Assembly (NCBI GenBank): GCA_031262845.1
Contig: JAISGZ010000234.1
Coordinates: forward strand, 1 to 15,066
Direction: 5' to 3'
Source of the DNA: Propionibacteriaceae bacterium
GTDB taxonomy: Bacteria; Actinomycetota; Actinomycetes; Propionibacteriales; Propionibacteriaceae
DNA length: 15,066 nt
The notes below the pieces were generated by a model. It made no database searches, was not told the origin of the DNA, and saw nothing but the letters and a program-made list of their open reading frames with translations. This document shows, one piece after another, positions 8,401-14,296 of this stretch; positions within the stretch are counted from its first letter, which is position 1, and every line of letters begins with the position of its first letter. Both the position numbers and the translations under genes were made by a program.

Positions 8401-10984
8401 CCGTCTGACCAGCGTCCACGACTCACGTTGGGGCCGGCGGCGGTTCAGTTACGACCTGGCGGGCCAGTTGGTGGCGGTGACCAACGGGCTCGGTGGCGTG
8501 ACTCGGTACGACTATGACGAGTTGGGCCGGTGCCTCACGATCACGGACCCGGCCGGTGGCGTGACCCGGCGGGAATGGAACCGGTTGAACAAACTGGTCG
8601 CGGAAACCGACCCGCTGGGCCGGGTAACGCGGGCCGGGTATGACGCGGCCGGCCGTCAGCTGTGGCAAGAGGACCCGGCCGGGCGGCGATTACAGTGGAC
8701 CTTCGACGCTTCCGGACGGCAACACGAAACTCTGGTTGATGGCCGCTTGATGGCGTCGATTGAGCGGCGGCTGGCCGAGCGGACGGTCGTCATCACTGAC
8801 CACAGCGGGCCGACGCCGGTGTGGTTGGAGCGGCAGTGGGACCGGGCCGGGCGCTTGATCCGGCAAAGCCGTGACGGTCAGACCGTGGCCTGGGAATACG
8901 ACCAGGCCGGCCACCGGCAGTCGATGACCAGCCCGGACGGCACCCGCACCACCTACACCTGGGATCCGGCCGGACGGCTGGAAGCGATCGACCATCCACT
9001 GTTCGGTTTGGCGTCATTTGGCTATGACCAGGCCGGGCGGCTGGTCGAGGCGGCCAGTGGCGCGGCCGTGCAAACCTGGGACTGGGACCGCGGCTGGATC
9101 AGTGGTCACACGGTGACAGACGCCACGGGGGCCTATCGGACCGTCATCGGTCGCGACGACAGTGGTCGGATCAGCCAGATCGACCGCGACGGACAGACCA
9201 CCGATTACCAATACGACCAAGCCAACCAGCTGATCGCTGCCACGGGTGAGGGGCGGGCGGCGACCTGGGAATGGGATCCGGCTGGCCGCTTAATCCGAGA
9301 AACCAACGGCGACCAAACGATCGACTACGACTACGACCCGGCGGGCCAGCTGACCGAAGCCCGAAGGTCGGACGGGCAGATCACTCGTCACCGCTACGAC
9401 CCGGCCGGACGGCGTCTTCAAACCACCAACAACCAGGGTTTGACCAGGGATTACGCTTGGTCGCCAACGGGTTGGCTGTCCCAGATCACGGACACGAGTC
9501 CCGAGCGTACGACGGAAATTCCTCTGCACGTTGACGCCACCGGCGTGCTGTCCCAGGTCGGCGACACCGATCTGTGGTGGGACTCGGCCAACCCGATTCC
9601 GTCCCCACTTCAAATCGGATCTTTGCCGTTGTTGGCAGCCGGTCCGGTGACCGGTGCTGGTGACCAGTGGCACGCTCCGGGGTGGCGATCGGCTCGGTCG
9701 GAGGGACTTGATCCGAGGGCGATGGACGCGCGGTCACTCGGCCCCAAGGACGGGCCTTCGTCGGTCCGGTCTGAAGCGTCAGACCCGTGGGTGGTGGGTG
9801 CGAGTTCGCTCGGTCCCAGTAATTCCGCCCCACCGGCCAGTTCCGGAGCACCCGATTCTTGGGCGATGAGTGCGGATTCGATCGGGTCAGGGACTGCCGC
9901 CCAGTCGGCCTGGTCCGGAGCACCCGACCCATGGGAGATGGCGACCAAGTATCAGGTCGGCCCAGTTGGAGTCTCCACCTCGGGGACGATCACGATTGAC
10001 GGTTTGGAGTGGCTAGGCGCTCGGGTCATGGACCCGGCCAGCCGCGGGTTCCTCACGACCGACCCACTTGAGCCGATCACGGGCGCCGGTTGGGCCGCCA
10101 ACCCCTATTCCTACGCTGGCAACGACCCGCTCAACCTGATCGACCCGACCGGTTTACGGCCGGTGACGGACGCCGAGTTGGACCAGTATGCGGCTGAACA
10201 CGGCGGGGCGTTCAAAGCCATTGGCGACTGGGCCACCGAAGGATGGGGCGCTTGGCTCGTCAACGGGGCGATGGTCCTGGCCGGCGGTGTGTTGATCGCC
10301 ACCGGTGTGGGCGGCCCGGCCGGCATGATGCTGATCTCAGCCGGCGCTGACGGTCTGATCCAAAAAGCCACCACGGGCACGGTTGACTACGGCCAAGTCC
10401 TCGTCTCCGGTCTCGTCGGCGCAATTCCCGGCGGCGGCTTCGTCGCCCGTGGTGGTGCGACCTTCGGCCGGGTCATGCTCGATGGCATGGTCGCCGGCGG
10501 CGTCGGTGGTTTCGCCCAAGGGATCTACTCCTACGCCACCAGCCCCGGCCCCCACACCCTCGAAACCTTCGCCACCACCGTTGGCACCAGCACCGCCATG
10601 GGCGTTGGCTTCGGTGGTGCCGGTTCCGCCGCCGGTTACGGCCTTGTCCACGGTGCTCAACGATTACTTGGTGATGTGGTGCCGGCGCCACAAACAAACT
10701 ATATTAACTCCGCCAGAGTGCTGGAGCGTTCTGCTCAGGAGCCAGGACCTATGCATAATTTCCCTGCTATGTTTGATGAACATATTCTTCAGCAGGGGGA
10801 ACGAACTGTTACGCCAAATTACTATAATCAGGCTAAGCCGAATTTATCGAGTACAAGTGTTCTGTACACTTTGCCTGGTGACATCAACGGAAGAGCTGGT
10901 ACTTATGAAATTGGGACGAGAGTATCGACCAGCGGTCGTACTGAAGTGATAATGCATAGATTTTTTAGACCTGGCGAAACATGA
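5456..10984 (+). CDS. RHS/YD-repeat polymorphic toxin with variable C-terminal tip
   Basis: A very large protein (about 1842 aa from GTG 5456; GTG 5450 is also possible). Order: a helical N-terminus (about 1-120) like WXG100/LXG-type export domains but without a clear WxG; a Pro-rich linker (about 124-155); a second helical region with NWCSAFVDGCGWG; a DUF6531-like domain starting near DPVNSATGNF (about residue 285); then dozens of YD repeats of the type YDxxGRL to about 1400. A 72-bp tandem-repeat insert follows, then the RHS core with NPYSYAGNDPLNLIDPTGL (10100-10156), the usual boundary before the toxin. After DPTGL come a Gly-rich hydrophobic segment (about 1600-1738) and a ~100-aa tip of different base composition. 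No signal peptide is seen, so the export route is unknown. By analogy with other RHS proteins, the repeats should form a shell around the toxin and the tip act on competitors after release. Confidence 0.93.
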   Translation: MTDLGAYAEDVRFNHEAATTLATACRNAASTLDQQAGSRASLVTAALTEFRGYFAELFTDNADIERSDRGEVAQALRAVATAVEALAREATSEQERRQAARAWKQRRDERNALDHIHDFFMGEEEPPRGPAPQPVENPSQPVTRPRQSPSPGSGGVAGLTSADPADLRSFATGSAGLNDAIRSLPGQLRNWCSAFVDGCGWGTLNADAVWVGFTKYIEANDLDVTWANTVASAFEAAGGQGLSTLPDVALMAALATLGVAASRADLTIEMPQVLGAPPTTGYVNDPVNSATGNFIEPEVDLGFAGGCGSLQFSRMYNSVSPLVGAFGTGWSSWAESGLVVTDEQASWVRPDGRHTIFPRLGDGWERALGESFWLARDEDGLVVSDNAAGRWVFTAGGRLESVSRGAGTKVDLLYEQDRLIGLVHERGRSIEVVWSGERVSALVASDGRRVDYLYDQLGRLIEAVRPVGRREYRWGKTGLVEAVVDADGVVEVVNTYDEAGRVTEQQSPFGRTTRFTYLPGRATVVAEADGVRANTWLADGSGRLTAVVDAAGRRQSMVYDRWGNQVQVTDRNGQTTLRRFNDRGLICRQVSPSGADIQWGYDEFDRVTTVMAASGGATLLEYQADERNPSLMVDATGGRTQFEWTDGLLTGVVDPTGVRVEFGYDAHGDLVTTTDADGNVARLVRDEAGRVTAAVTPLGYRTEFRYGPEGLLASKRDPAGATWRFEYTAAGRLAATVDPLGARTVVEYGAHGEETATTDPLGRVVRRQFDDLGNLAQVTLPDGSAWQYTHDALSRLVAATDPAGGQWTNEYDAGGALAARTDPTGVRQQASVNPASRSGEVDDGLMSVGLTFDQLGRPVKTTGPDGSQTMTIYDLCGRPVEVLGPEGELTVLRRDAAGRLIERVAPGGVSTRFEYDRCGRVRAVTDPASGRTEREYDADGRLIRQILPSGDTATATWDEVGRLLSLRQPGRGVASYRWDKNGRLTSVHDSRWGRRRFSYDLAGQLVAVTNGLGGVTRYDYDELGRCLTITDPAGGVTRREWNRLNKLVAETDPLGRVTRAGYDAAGRQLWQEDPAGRRLQWTFDASGRQHETLVDGRLMASIERRLAERTVVITDHSGPTPVWLERQWDRAGRLIRQSRDGQTVAWEYDQAGHRQSMTSPDGTRTTYTWDPAGRLEAIDHPLFGLASFGYDQAGRLVEAASGAAVQTWDWDRGWISGHTVTDATGAYRTVIGRDDSGRISQIDRDGQTTDYQYDQANQLIAATGEGRAATWEWDPAGRLIRETNGDQTIDYDYDPAGQLTEARRSDGQITRHRYDPAGRRLQTTNNQGLTRDYAWSPTGWLSQITDTSPERTTEIPLHVDATGVLSQVGDTDLWWDSANPIPSPLQIGSLPLLAAGPVTGAGDQWHAPGWRSARSEGLDPRAMDARSLGPKDGPSSVRSEASDPWVVGASSLGPSNSAPPASSGAPDSWAMSADSIGSGTAAQSAWSGAPDPWEMATKYQVGPVGVSTSGTITIDGLEWLGARVMDPASRGFLTTDPLEPITGAGWAANPYSYAGNDPLNLIDPTGLRPVTDAELDQYAAEHGGAFKAIGDWATEGWGAWLVNGAMVLAGGVLIATGVGGPAGMMLISAGADGLIQKATTGTVDYGQVLVSGLVGAIPGGGFVARGGATFGRVMLDGMVAGGVGGFAQGIYSYATSPGPHTLETFATTVGTSTAMGVGFGGAGSAAGYGLVHGAQRLLGDVVPAPQTNYINSARVLERSAQEPGPMHNFPAMFDEHILQQGERTVTPNYYNQAKPNLSSTSVLYTLPGDINGRAGTYEIGTRVSTSGRTEVIMHRFFRPGET
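9698..9940 (+). repeat. 72-bp in-frame tandem repeat in the RHS gene
   Basis: Three full imperfect 72-bp units start at 9698, 9770 and 9842, and a partial fourth starts at 9914. They encode a 24-residue unit beginning SEGLDP, SEASDP, SGAPDS and SGAPDP in turn. A second shared patch (SLGP, SLGP, SIGS) falls 14 residues after each start in the three full units. The array lies between the last YD repeats and the conserved RHS core, is rich in Ser/Pro/Gly/Ala, and reads as a flexible insert. Divergence between units suggests an old duplication. Confidence 0.8.
10682..10984 (+). other. Toxin tip of the RHS protein, unassigned family, foreign composition
   Basis: This is the last ~101 codons of the RHS gene. 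The hydrophobic Gly-rich segment ends at about 10,680, and codon use changes at once to AT-richer choices such as aac tat att aac and tat gat. The domain contains PMHNFPAMFDEHIL, a middle YTLPGDINGRAGTYEIG block and a C-terminal EVIMHRFFRPGE. Residues that could be catalytic are His1767, Glu1818, His1834, Arg1835 and Arg1838 (numbered from GTG 5456). The small size and mixed alpha-then-beta pattern would suit a BECR-type RNase fold, but I do not recognise a named family. Toxin function is inferred from its place after DPTGL and before an overlapping small gene. Confidence 0.7.
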
Positions 10985-11523
10985 TAAATTATTCGGAATT
11001 ATTTCCTCCTCGTTTTGACGCCGAGACGGTAGATTTTCCAGGTGATGGTGTTTTTGATTACATGTTCAGCGATGGCGTTGGCGGTGATTTTAGCTGCGCT
11101 GTGAAGGTTTATCCGTTTGGTGGGTCTTCGTGGCTTGGAAAATTTGTGGCAGGTAAACCTCTGTTGAACGCAGTGGTCTCGGGATTATTCGCCACTCCAA
11201 ATTCCTGTCAGCTATGTGCTGTAGTAAAGGGCACCCCGTTTTTGGTTGATGTAGAAAGCCCGAGAGGGAGCGAAGTTCTTGTTGCTGGAGGTGTTTTAAC
11301 TAATGTCTTTGCGGCACAAGAAGTTGGTTTATTATTACTCGCTACGCCGTGGAATATTTCTGCACTTAGTGCTGAGGGAAAAGTGTGGGTATCCCCGCGA
11401 TTGGCGATGGAAGCAATTTCAATACGTCAAATTGAACGCGATCGCTTGTGGGGAACAGCAGACCCAGATGATGAAGCGCGTGATTTTGTTATCGATCTCA
11501 CCAGCGGGCAGCAGGTTAGCTGA
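10981..11523 (+). CDS. Candidate cognate immunity protein of the RHS toxin
   Basis: A 180-aa protein of unrecognised family. Its ATG overlaps the RHS stop codon (ATGA, 10981-10984), so it is probably translated by coupling; no good Shine-Dalgarno is visible. No signal peptide or clear membrane helix is seen, which fits a cytoplasmic immunity protein that binds the toxin tip. The C-terminus carries RLAMEAISIRQIERDRLWG followed by DPDDEARDFVIDLTSG, a beta-hairpin-like ending I associate with small hypothetical proteins found near toxins; this is memory, not a family assignment. Codon use is AT-rich like the toxin tip, not like the RHS shell, which suggests that tip and gene travelled together. 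The immunity role is inferred from position, overlap and composition. Confidence 0.7.
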   Translation: MINYSELFPPRFDAETVDFPGDGVFDYMFSDGVGGDFSCAVKVYPFGGSSWLGKFVAGKPLLNAVVSGLFATPNSCQLCAVVKGTPFLVDVESPRGSEVLVAGGVLTNVFAAQEVGLLLLATPWNISALSAEGKVWVSPRLAMEAISIRQIERDRLWGTADPDDEARDFVIDLTSGQQVS

Positions 11524-11566
11524 ATGCACGCAGGGATTCTGGGTGGCTGGATGGGATTGAGGTTAA

Positions 11567-11917
11567 ATGTTTGAGTTGCTGAGGTCTGAAGAATTACCTA
11601 ACAAATTTGTTTACGCAGAGGAGTTTTTACGAGTCGTTACTCTGCGGTTAACCTCACTGGAGCCTTGGTGGATTATGCAAGGGCGGGAATTGCGAGAACG
11701 TTACAATGGTCTTCGAACCCGTTACCCGAGTTACGTTCTGGTTCCCTTTGCTCGTCGTCAGGATAACGACGACGTTGCTTGCTGGGATGTACCATTAGGA
11801 AAAATCATTATCGTCCATGACTTTGCCTCGTCTGGTTGGGAGCGGCGGAAGGAATTCCCTGATTTTTATTCCTGGTTTCGCCAGGCGATTGATGATTTGA
11901 TCGAGTTTGACCTATGA
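11567..11917 (+). CDS. Small SMI1/KNR4 (SUKH)-like protein, possible second immunity protein
   Basis: A 116-aa acidic/aromatic protein. The start has GAGG at 11559-11562, 4 nt before the ATG. The stretch YVLVPFARRQDNDDVACWDV, then IIIVHDFASSGWERR and the terminal PDFYSWFRQAIDDLIEFDL, follow the pattern of SUKH-superfamily proteins, which commonly act as immunity proteins in polymorphic toxin loci. It lies 43 bp after the first immunity candidate and overlaps the next gene (kptA) by 4 bp (ATGA), so the two are likely co-translated. It may protect against a different, displaced toxin tip, or may serve with KptA. I see no truncation: the sequence starts and ends as a compact domain. The SUKH call rests on motif memory and is moderate. 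Confidence 0.65.
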   Translation: MFELLRSEELPNKFVYAEEFLRVVTLRLTSLEPWWIMQGRELRERYNGLRTRYPSYVLVPFARRQDNDDVACWDVPLGKIIIVHDFASSGWERRKEFPDFYSWFRQAIDDLIEFDL

Positions 11918-12453
11918 AACAAGATCTAAGCCGAGCGGTGTCGCACGCGTTACGTCATGAGCCCTGGGTGTATGAACTCGAACTTGATACTGAAGGCTGG
12001 GTCGACATCAATGACCTTGTGTTGGCTTTACGGCATGAGGCTCGATGGAGTTCTTTAACAATTAATGACATTGAGGAAATGGCGAGTACAGCCACAAAAA
12101 AGCGTCACGAGATCCGCGATGGAAGAATTCGTGCTCTCTATGGTCATTCAGTGCCTGGAAGAATTCTCAAAGAGTTGGCCACTCCACCGGTAAAACTGTT
12201 TCACGGTACTTCTCCAGTTGCAGCTGAAACCATCCTGCGTACAGGACTTCTTCCAATGAAAAGACAGTACGTTCATCTGTCAGTTGATCGTGAAACTGCT
12301 TTAATGGTAGGGATGCGCAAAGCTCAAAAACCAGTGATCCTTAATGTGATGGCTGATAATGCAGCTGCGGCGGGAATTGATTTTTATCAAGGGAATGATA
12401 AGGTTTGGTTGGCTAGACGAGTACCTGCCCGGTTTATTGGTTTAGACGCTTAG
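11914..12453 (+). CDS. kptA: KptA/Tpt1-family RNA 2'-phosphotransferase
   Basis: A 179-aa enzyme of the family that removes an internal or terminal RNA 2'-phosphate using NAD+, through an ADP-ribosylated RNA intermediate. The N-terminal winged-helix part holds LSRAVSHALRHEP with the catalytic R14-H15 pair, then LDTEGWVDINDL, and HEIRDGRIRALYGHS with the conserved Arg of the RIRAxxGHS motif (R73). The C-terminal ADP-ribosyltransferase-like lobe has LFHGTSPVAAETILRTGL, then R117 and VHLSVDRETALMVG, and ends in WLARRVPARFI. The length is normal and the Arg-His-Arg-Arg set looks complete, so it is probably active. Its natural substrate in bacteria is generally unclear. The ATGA overlap with the SUKH-like gene and the AT-rich codons place it in the transferred toxin/immunity island rather than the core genome. 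Confidence 0.92.
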   Translation: MKQDLSRAVSHALRHEPWVYELELDTEGWVDINDLVLALRHEARWSSLTINDIEEMASTATKKRHEIRDGRIRALYGHSVPGRILKELATPPVKLFHGTSPVAAETILRTGLLPMKRQYVHLSVDRETALMVGMRKAQKPVILNVMADNAAAAGIDFYQGNDKVWLARRVPARFIGLDA

Positions 12454-12496
12454 TGGAAGTAGGCATAAGATGTACCGATATCCACTGAAAATGCTA

Positions 12497-12515
12497 GATT
12501 AAACAGTATTTAATC
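12497..12515. repeat. Perfect inverted repeat in the kptA / TIR-WD40 gap
   Basis: GATTAAA (12497-12503), spacer CAGTA, TTTAATC (12509-12515). The two 7-bp arms match exactly. It lies about 80-97 bp upstream of the preferred TIR-WD40 start, in an AT-rich gap. It could be an operator for a dimeric regulator or a weak hairpin after kptA; no T-run follows. A chance match is possible in AT-rich DNA. Confidence 0.35.
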
Positions 12516-12560
12516 CTCAAATAAGAATGGTTCCTTTCAAGTCATAGTTTTAACTGTGGT

Positions 12561-12566
12561 GATAAT
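12561..12566 (+). promoter_or_regulatory. Possible -10 element of the TIR-WD40 gene
   Basis: GATAAT matches the TATAAT consensus at five of six positions and lies 33 bp before the ATG at 12594, leaving room for a short leader. No good -35 hexamer is seen at 16-18 bp spacing; TTTCAA (12535-12540) is 20 bp away. Low confidence. Confidence 0.25.
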
Positions 12567-12577
12567 AGCTTGCAGGT

Positions 12578-12584
12578 AGAAGGG
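12578..12584 (+). promoter_or_regulatory. Ribosome binding site deciding the TIR-WD40 start
   Basis: AGAAGGG lies 9 nt before ATG 12594 and 6 nt before the in-frame GTG 12591. It falls inside the longer frame that begins at TTG 12570, which argues against that TTG. ATG 12594 is preferred. Confidence 0.5.
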
Positions 12585-12593
12585 TTAGCAGTG

Positions 12594-14192
12594 ATGAGTG
12601 GGTCAACTCGTGCTAGTGACGGTGAAGAGTACAGACGAGAAGGGTTAGGAAATGACGCTACTCTCTTCGATGCTTTTATATCCCATTCGTCATGCGACAA
12701 AGATGAGATTGAGCCAATTGTAAGAGAACTGCAACGTCGAGGGGTTCGCGTTTGGTTTGATAAGGATCAAATAAAACCTGGGGGAAATATCCCCTTACTC
12801 CTGAATGAAGGGCTACGGCAATCAAAGAAAATCCTTATATTTCTTTCGGCTAACTGGAAAGAATCGGACTGGACGATGGCTGAGTGGTCGTCTGTCGTAG
12901 TTACAGATCCTGCAAATAAAAAACCACGAATTATTGTTGTTTCGCTCGACAAAACCGATGCGCCACCGTTACTTGGAGCGATCAGGAGAATTGATATGAG
13001 CGGAGGAAATATAAGTCAGGGAATTAATGAAATCGTTATGGCGGTAATAGAGGAAGGTTGCGCAAATGAGTCTTTGCATACAAAGATGGCTGTACAGGGA
13101 AGGTTGCCCACGAAAGGCTTTTTCCCTAAACGAGGCCAGTCGTTGTTTGGTACTGAGCTGAAGCCCGTCTCAGTGACGATTAGTCCCGATGATCGATGGA
13201 TCGCAGGTGGATACGAAACGGGTGAAATAATTTTATGGGATACTACTACCAGGGAATACAACAAAAAGCAAAAATGGCTGAGGCATAAAGATGCTGTGGA
13301 TCATCTACTCTTTTCACCGGATGGATCGTACTTGTTCAGCGCAGGGAGTGACGGAAAATTAATTTGTCATAACGTAGTAACCAGCGAAATTGAGTGGCAA
13401 AGGAGCGCGGAGGTTCGTATTGGTCAGATGTGTTTGTCTTCTAATTCACGATGGCTGCTTATTTTCGAGTTAAGGACTAACCAATTAATAATTTTTGACT
13501 TGTTAAATGCCTTTTTGCAAGTTGGAGGTCTAACTGTACGGCCGCATGCTTTTGCTTTATCAAGACATATGCCAGTGGCAGTCGGTCAATTCTCCAGTAG
13601 GGAAGGTCCTATGTCGTGGCTGGCTTGCGTGGATTGCATGGGAAAATACTTATGTATTTACTCGTTACCTGATCTGCGAGTTGAGAAAAGAATTTCCATT
13701 AAATTTGTGGGGCCAGTGACAGGAATTGCGTGGGCGCCAGATAATTCATGGGTGGCGATTAGCGACTATGAATGCACTAAACTGTTTGACATAGAGAGAG
13801 GCGCAGAAATTGCTAAACTTGAGCATGGCTGCTCGGCCGGTGCCGGTGTCACGATTAGTCCGTTGGGAGATTGGTTAGTCGTTGTTGATCGATTTTCCCG
13901 TGCGGTTTGGTGGAATTTGATAACTCATGATATGCGGGTTATACGGAACGACGCGTCTCCTACCATCCCTCCGCTGGTTTTTCCTGATGCTTCGGCTGTC
14001 ATACTCCAAGGAGTGTTTAACAGGAAGGGAGATATTTCTCCATCTGTGGTTTGGGACCCACGGAGACTTAACGCTTGGCCCATTAAGCAATTAAAAATCT
14101 CTGGTTCATGGGAACTGTCGGGAAGCGGCCGCTGGCTTGTTTTTTTAGACGGAAGGCGCATAGGTTCCCAAAGGATGGCGGTTATTCGTTAG
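12594..14192 (+). CDS. TIR-domain / WD40 beta-propeller protein, putative NADase defence effector
   Basis: A 532-aa cytoplasmic protein from ATG 12594. The N-terminal TIR domain (about 24-155) has FDAFISHSSCDKD, then VRVWFDKDQIKPG, ILIFLSANW and SDWTMAEW, in which E97 occupies the place of the catalytic glutamate of NAD-hydrolysing TIR domains. From about 190 to the end lies a WD40-type propeller with about seven or eight blades; examples are VTISPDDRWIAGG, LFSPDGSYLFSAGSDGKL, IAWAPDNSWVAISD and VTISPLGDWLVVVD. Many blades lack a terminal WD, and the middle ones are diverged. Bacterial TIR proteins commonly deplete NAD+ or make signalling nucleotides in anti-phage abortive infection; here the propeller would be the sensor or scaffold. 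This role is inferred. It is strongly AT-rich and may have its own promoter in the gap after kptA. TTG 12570 is a less likely start. Confidence 0.88.
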   Translation: MSGSTRASDGEEYRREGLGNDATLFDAFISHSSCDKDEIEPIVRELQRRGVRVWFDKDQIKPGGNIPLLLNEGLRQSKKILIFLSANWKESDWTMAEWSSVVVTDPANKKPRIIVVSLDKTDAPPLLGAIRRIDMSGGNISQGINEIVMAVIEEGCANESLHTKMAVQGRLPTKGFFPKRGQSLFGTELKPVSVTISPDDRWIAGGYETGEIILWDTTTREYNKKQKWLRHKDAVDHLLFSPDGSYLFSAGSDGKLICHNVVTSEIEWQRSAEVRIGQMCLSSNSRWLLIFELRTNQLIIFDLLNAFLQVGGLTVRPHAFALSRHMPVAVGQFSSREGPMSWLACVDCMGKYLCIYSLPDLRVEKRISIKFVGPVTGIAWAPDNSWVAISDYECTKLFDIERGAEIAKLEHGCSAGAGVTISPLGDWLVVVDRFSRAVWWNLITHDMRVIRNDASPTIPPLVFPDASAVILQGVFNRKGDISPSVVWDPRRLNAWPIKQLKISGSWELSGSGRWLVFLDGRRIGSQRMAVIR

Positions 14193-14296
14193 CTGCTCTT
14201 TTCAAGGGATAGCGTTTGAAGAATGGGTATTAATAATGACTTCACTGCCATGCGGTTTCGGAAAATGAAATTTGTTTGTCAGGCCGTGAGCCACTA

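Noticed and set aside
6780..9480. Many short near-repeats at DNA level that might suggest an array
   Set aside because: They are diverged YD-repeat codons (YDxxGRL type) within one continuous protein, without the constant repeats and unique spacers of a CRISPR array.
11303..11560. 85-aa plus-strand frame overlapping the 180-aa immunity candidate
   Set aside because: It is in another frame of the immunity candidate, has no domain, and lacks a good ribosome binding site.
12570..12593. TTG start eight codons upstream for the TIR-WD40 protein
   Set aside because: The ribosome binding site AGAAGGG lies downstream of this TTG and is well placed for ATG 12594; TTG is also a rare start.
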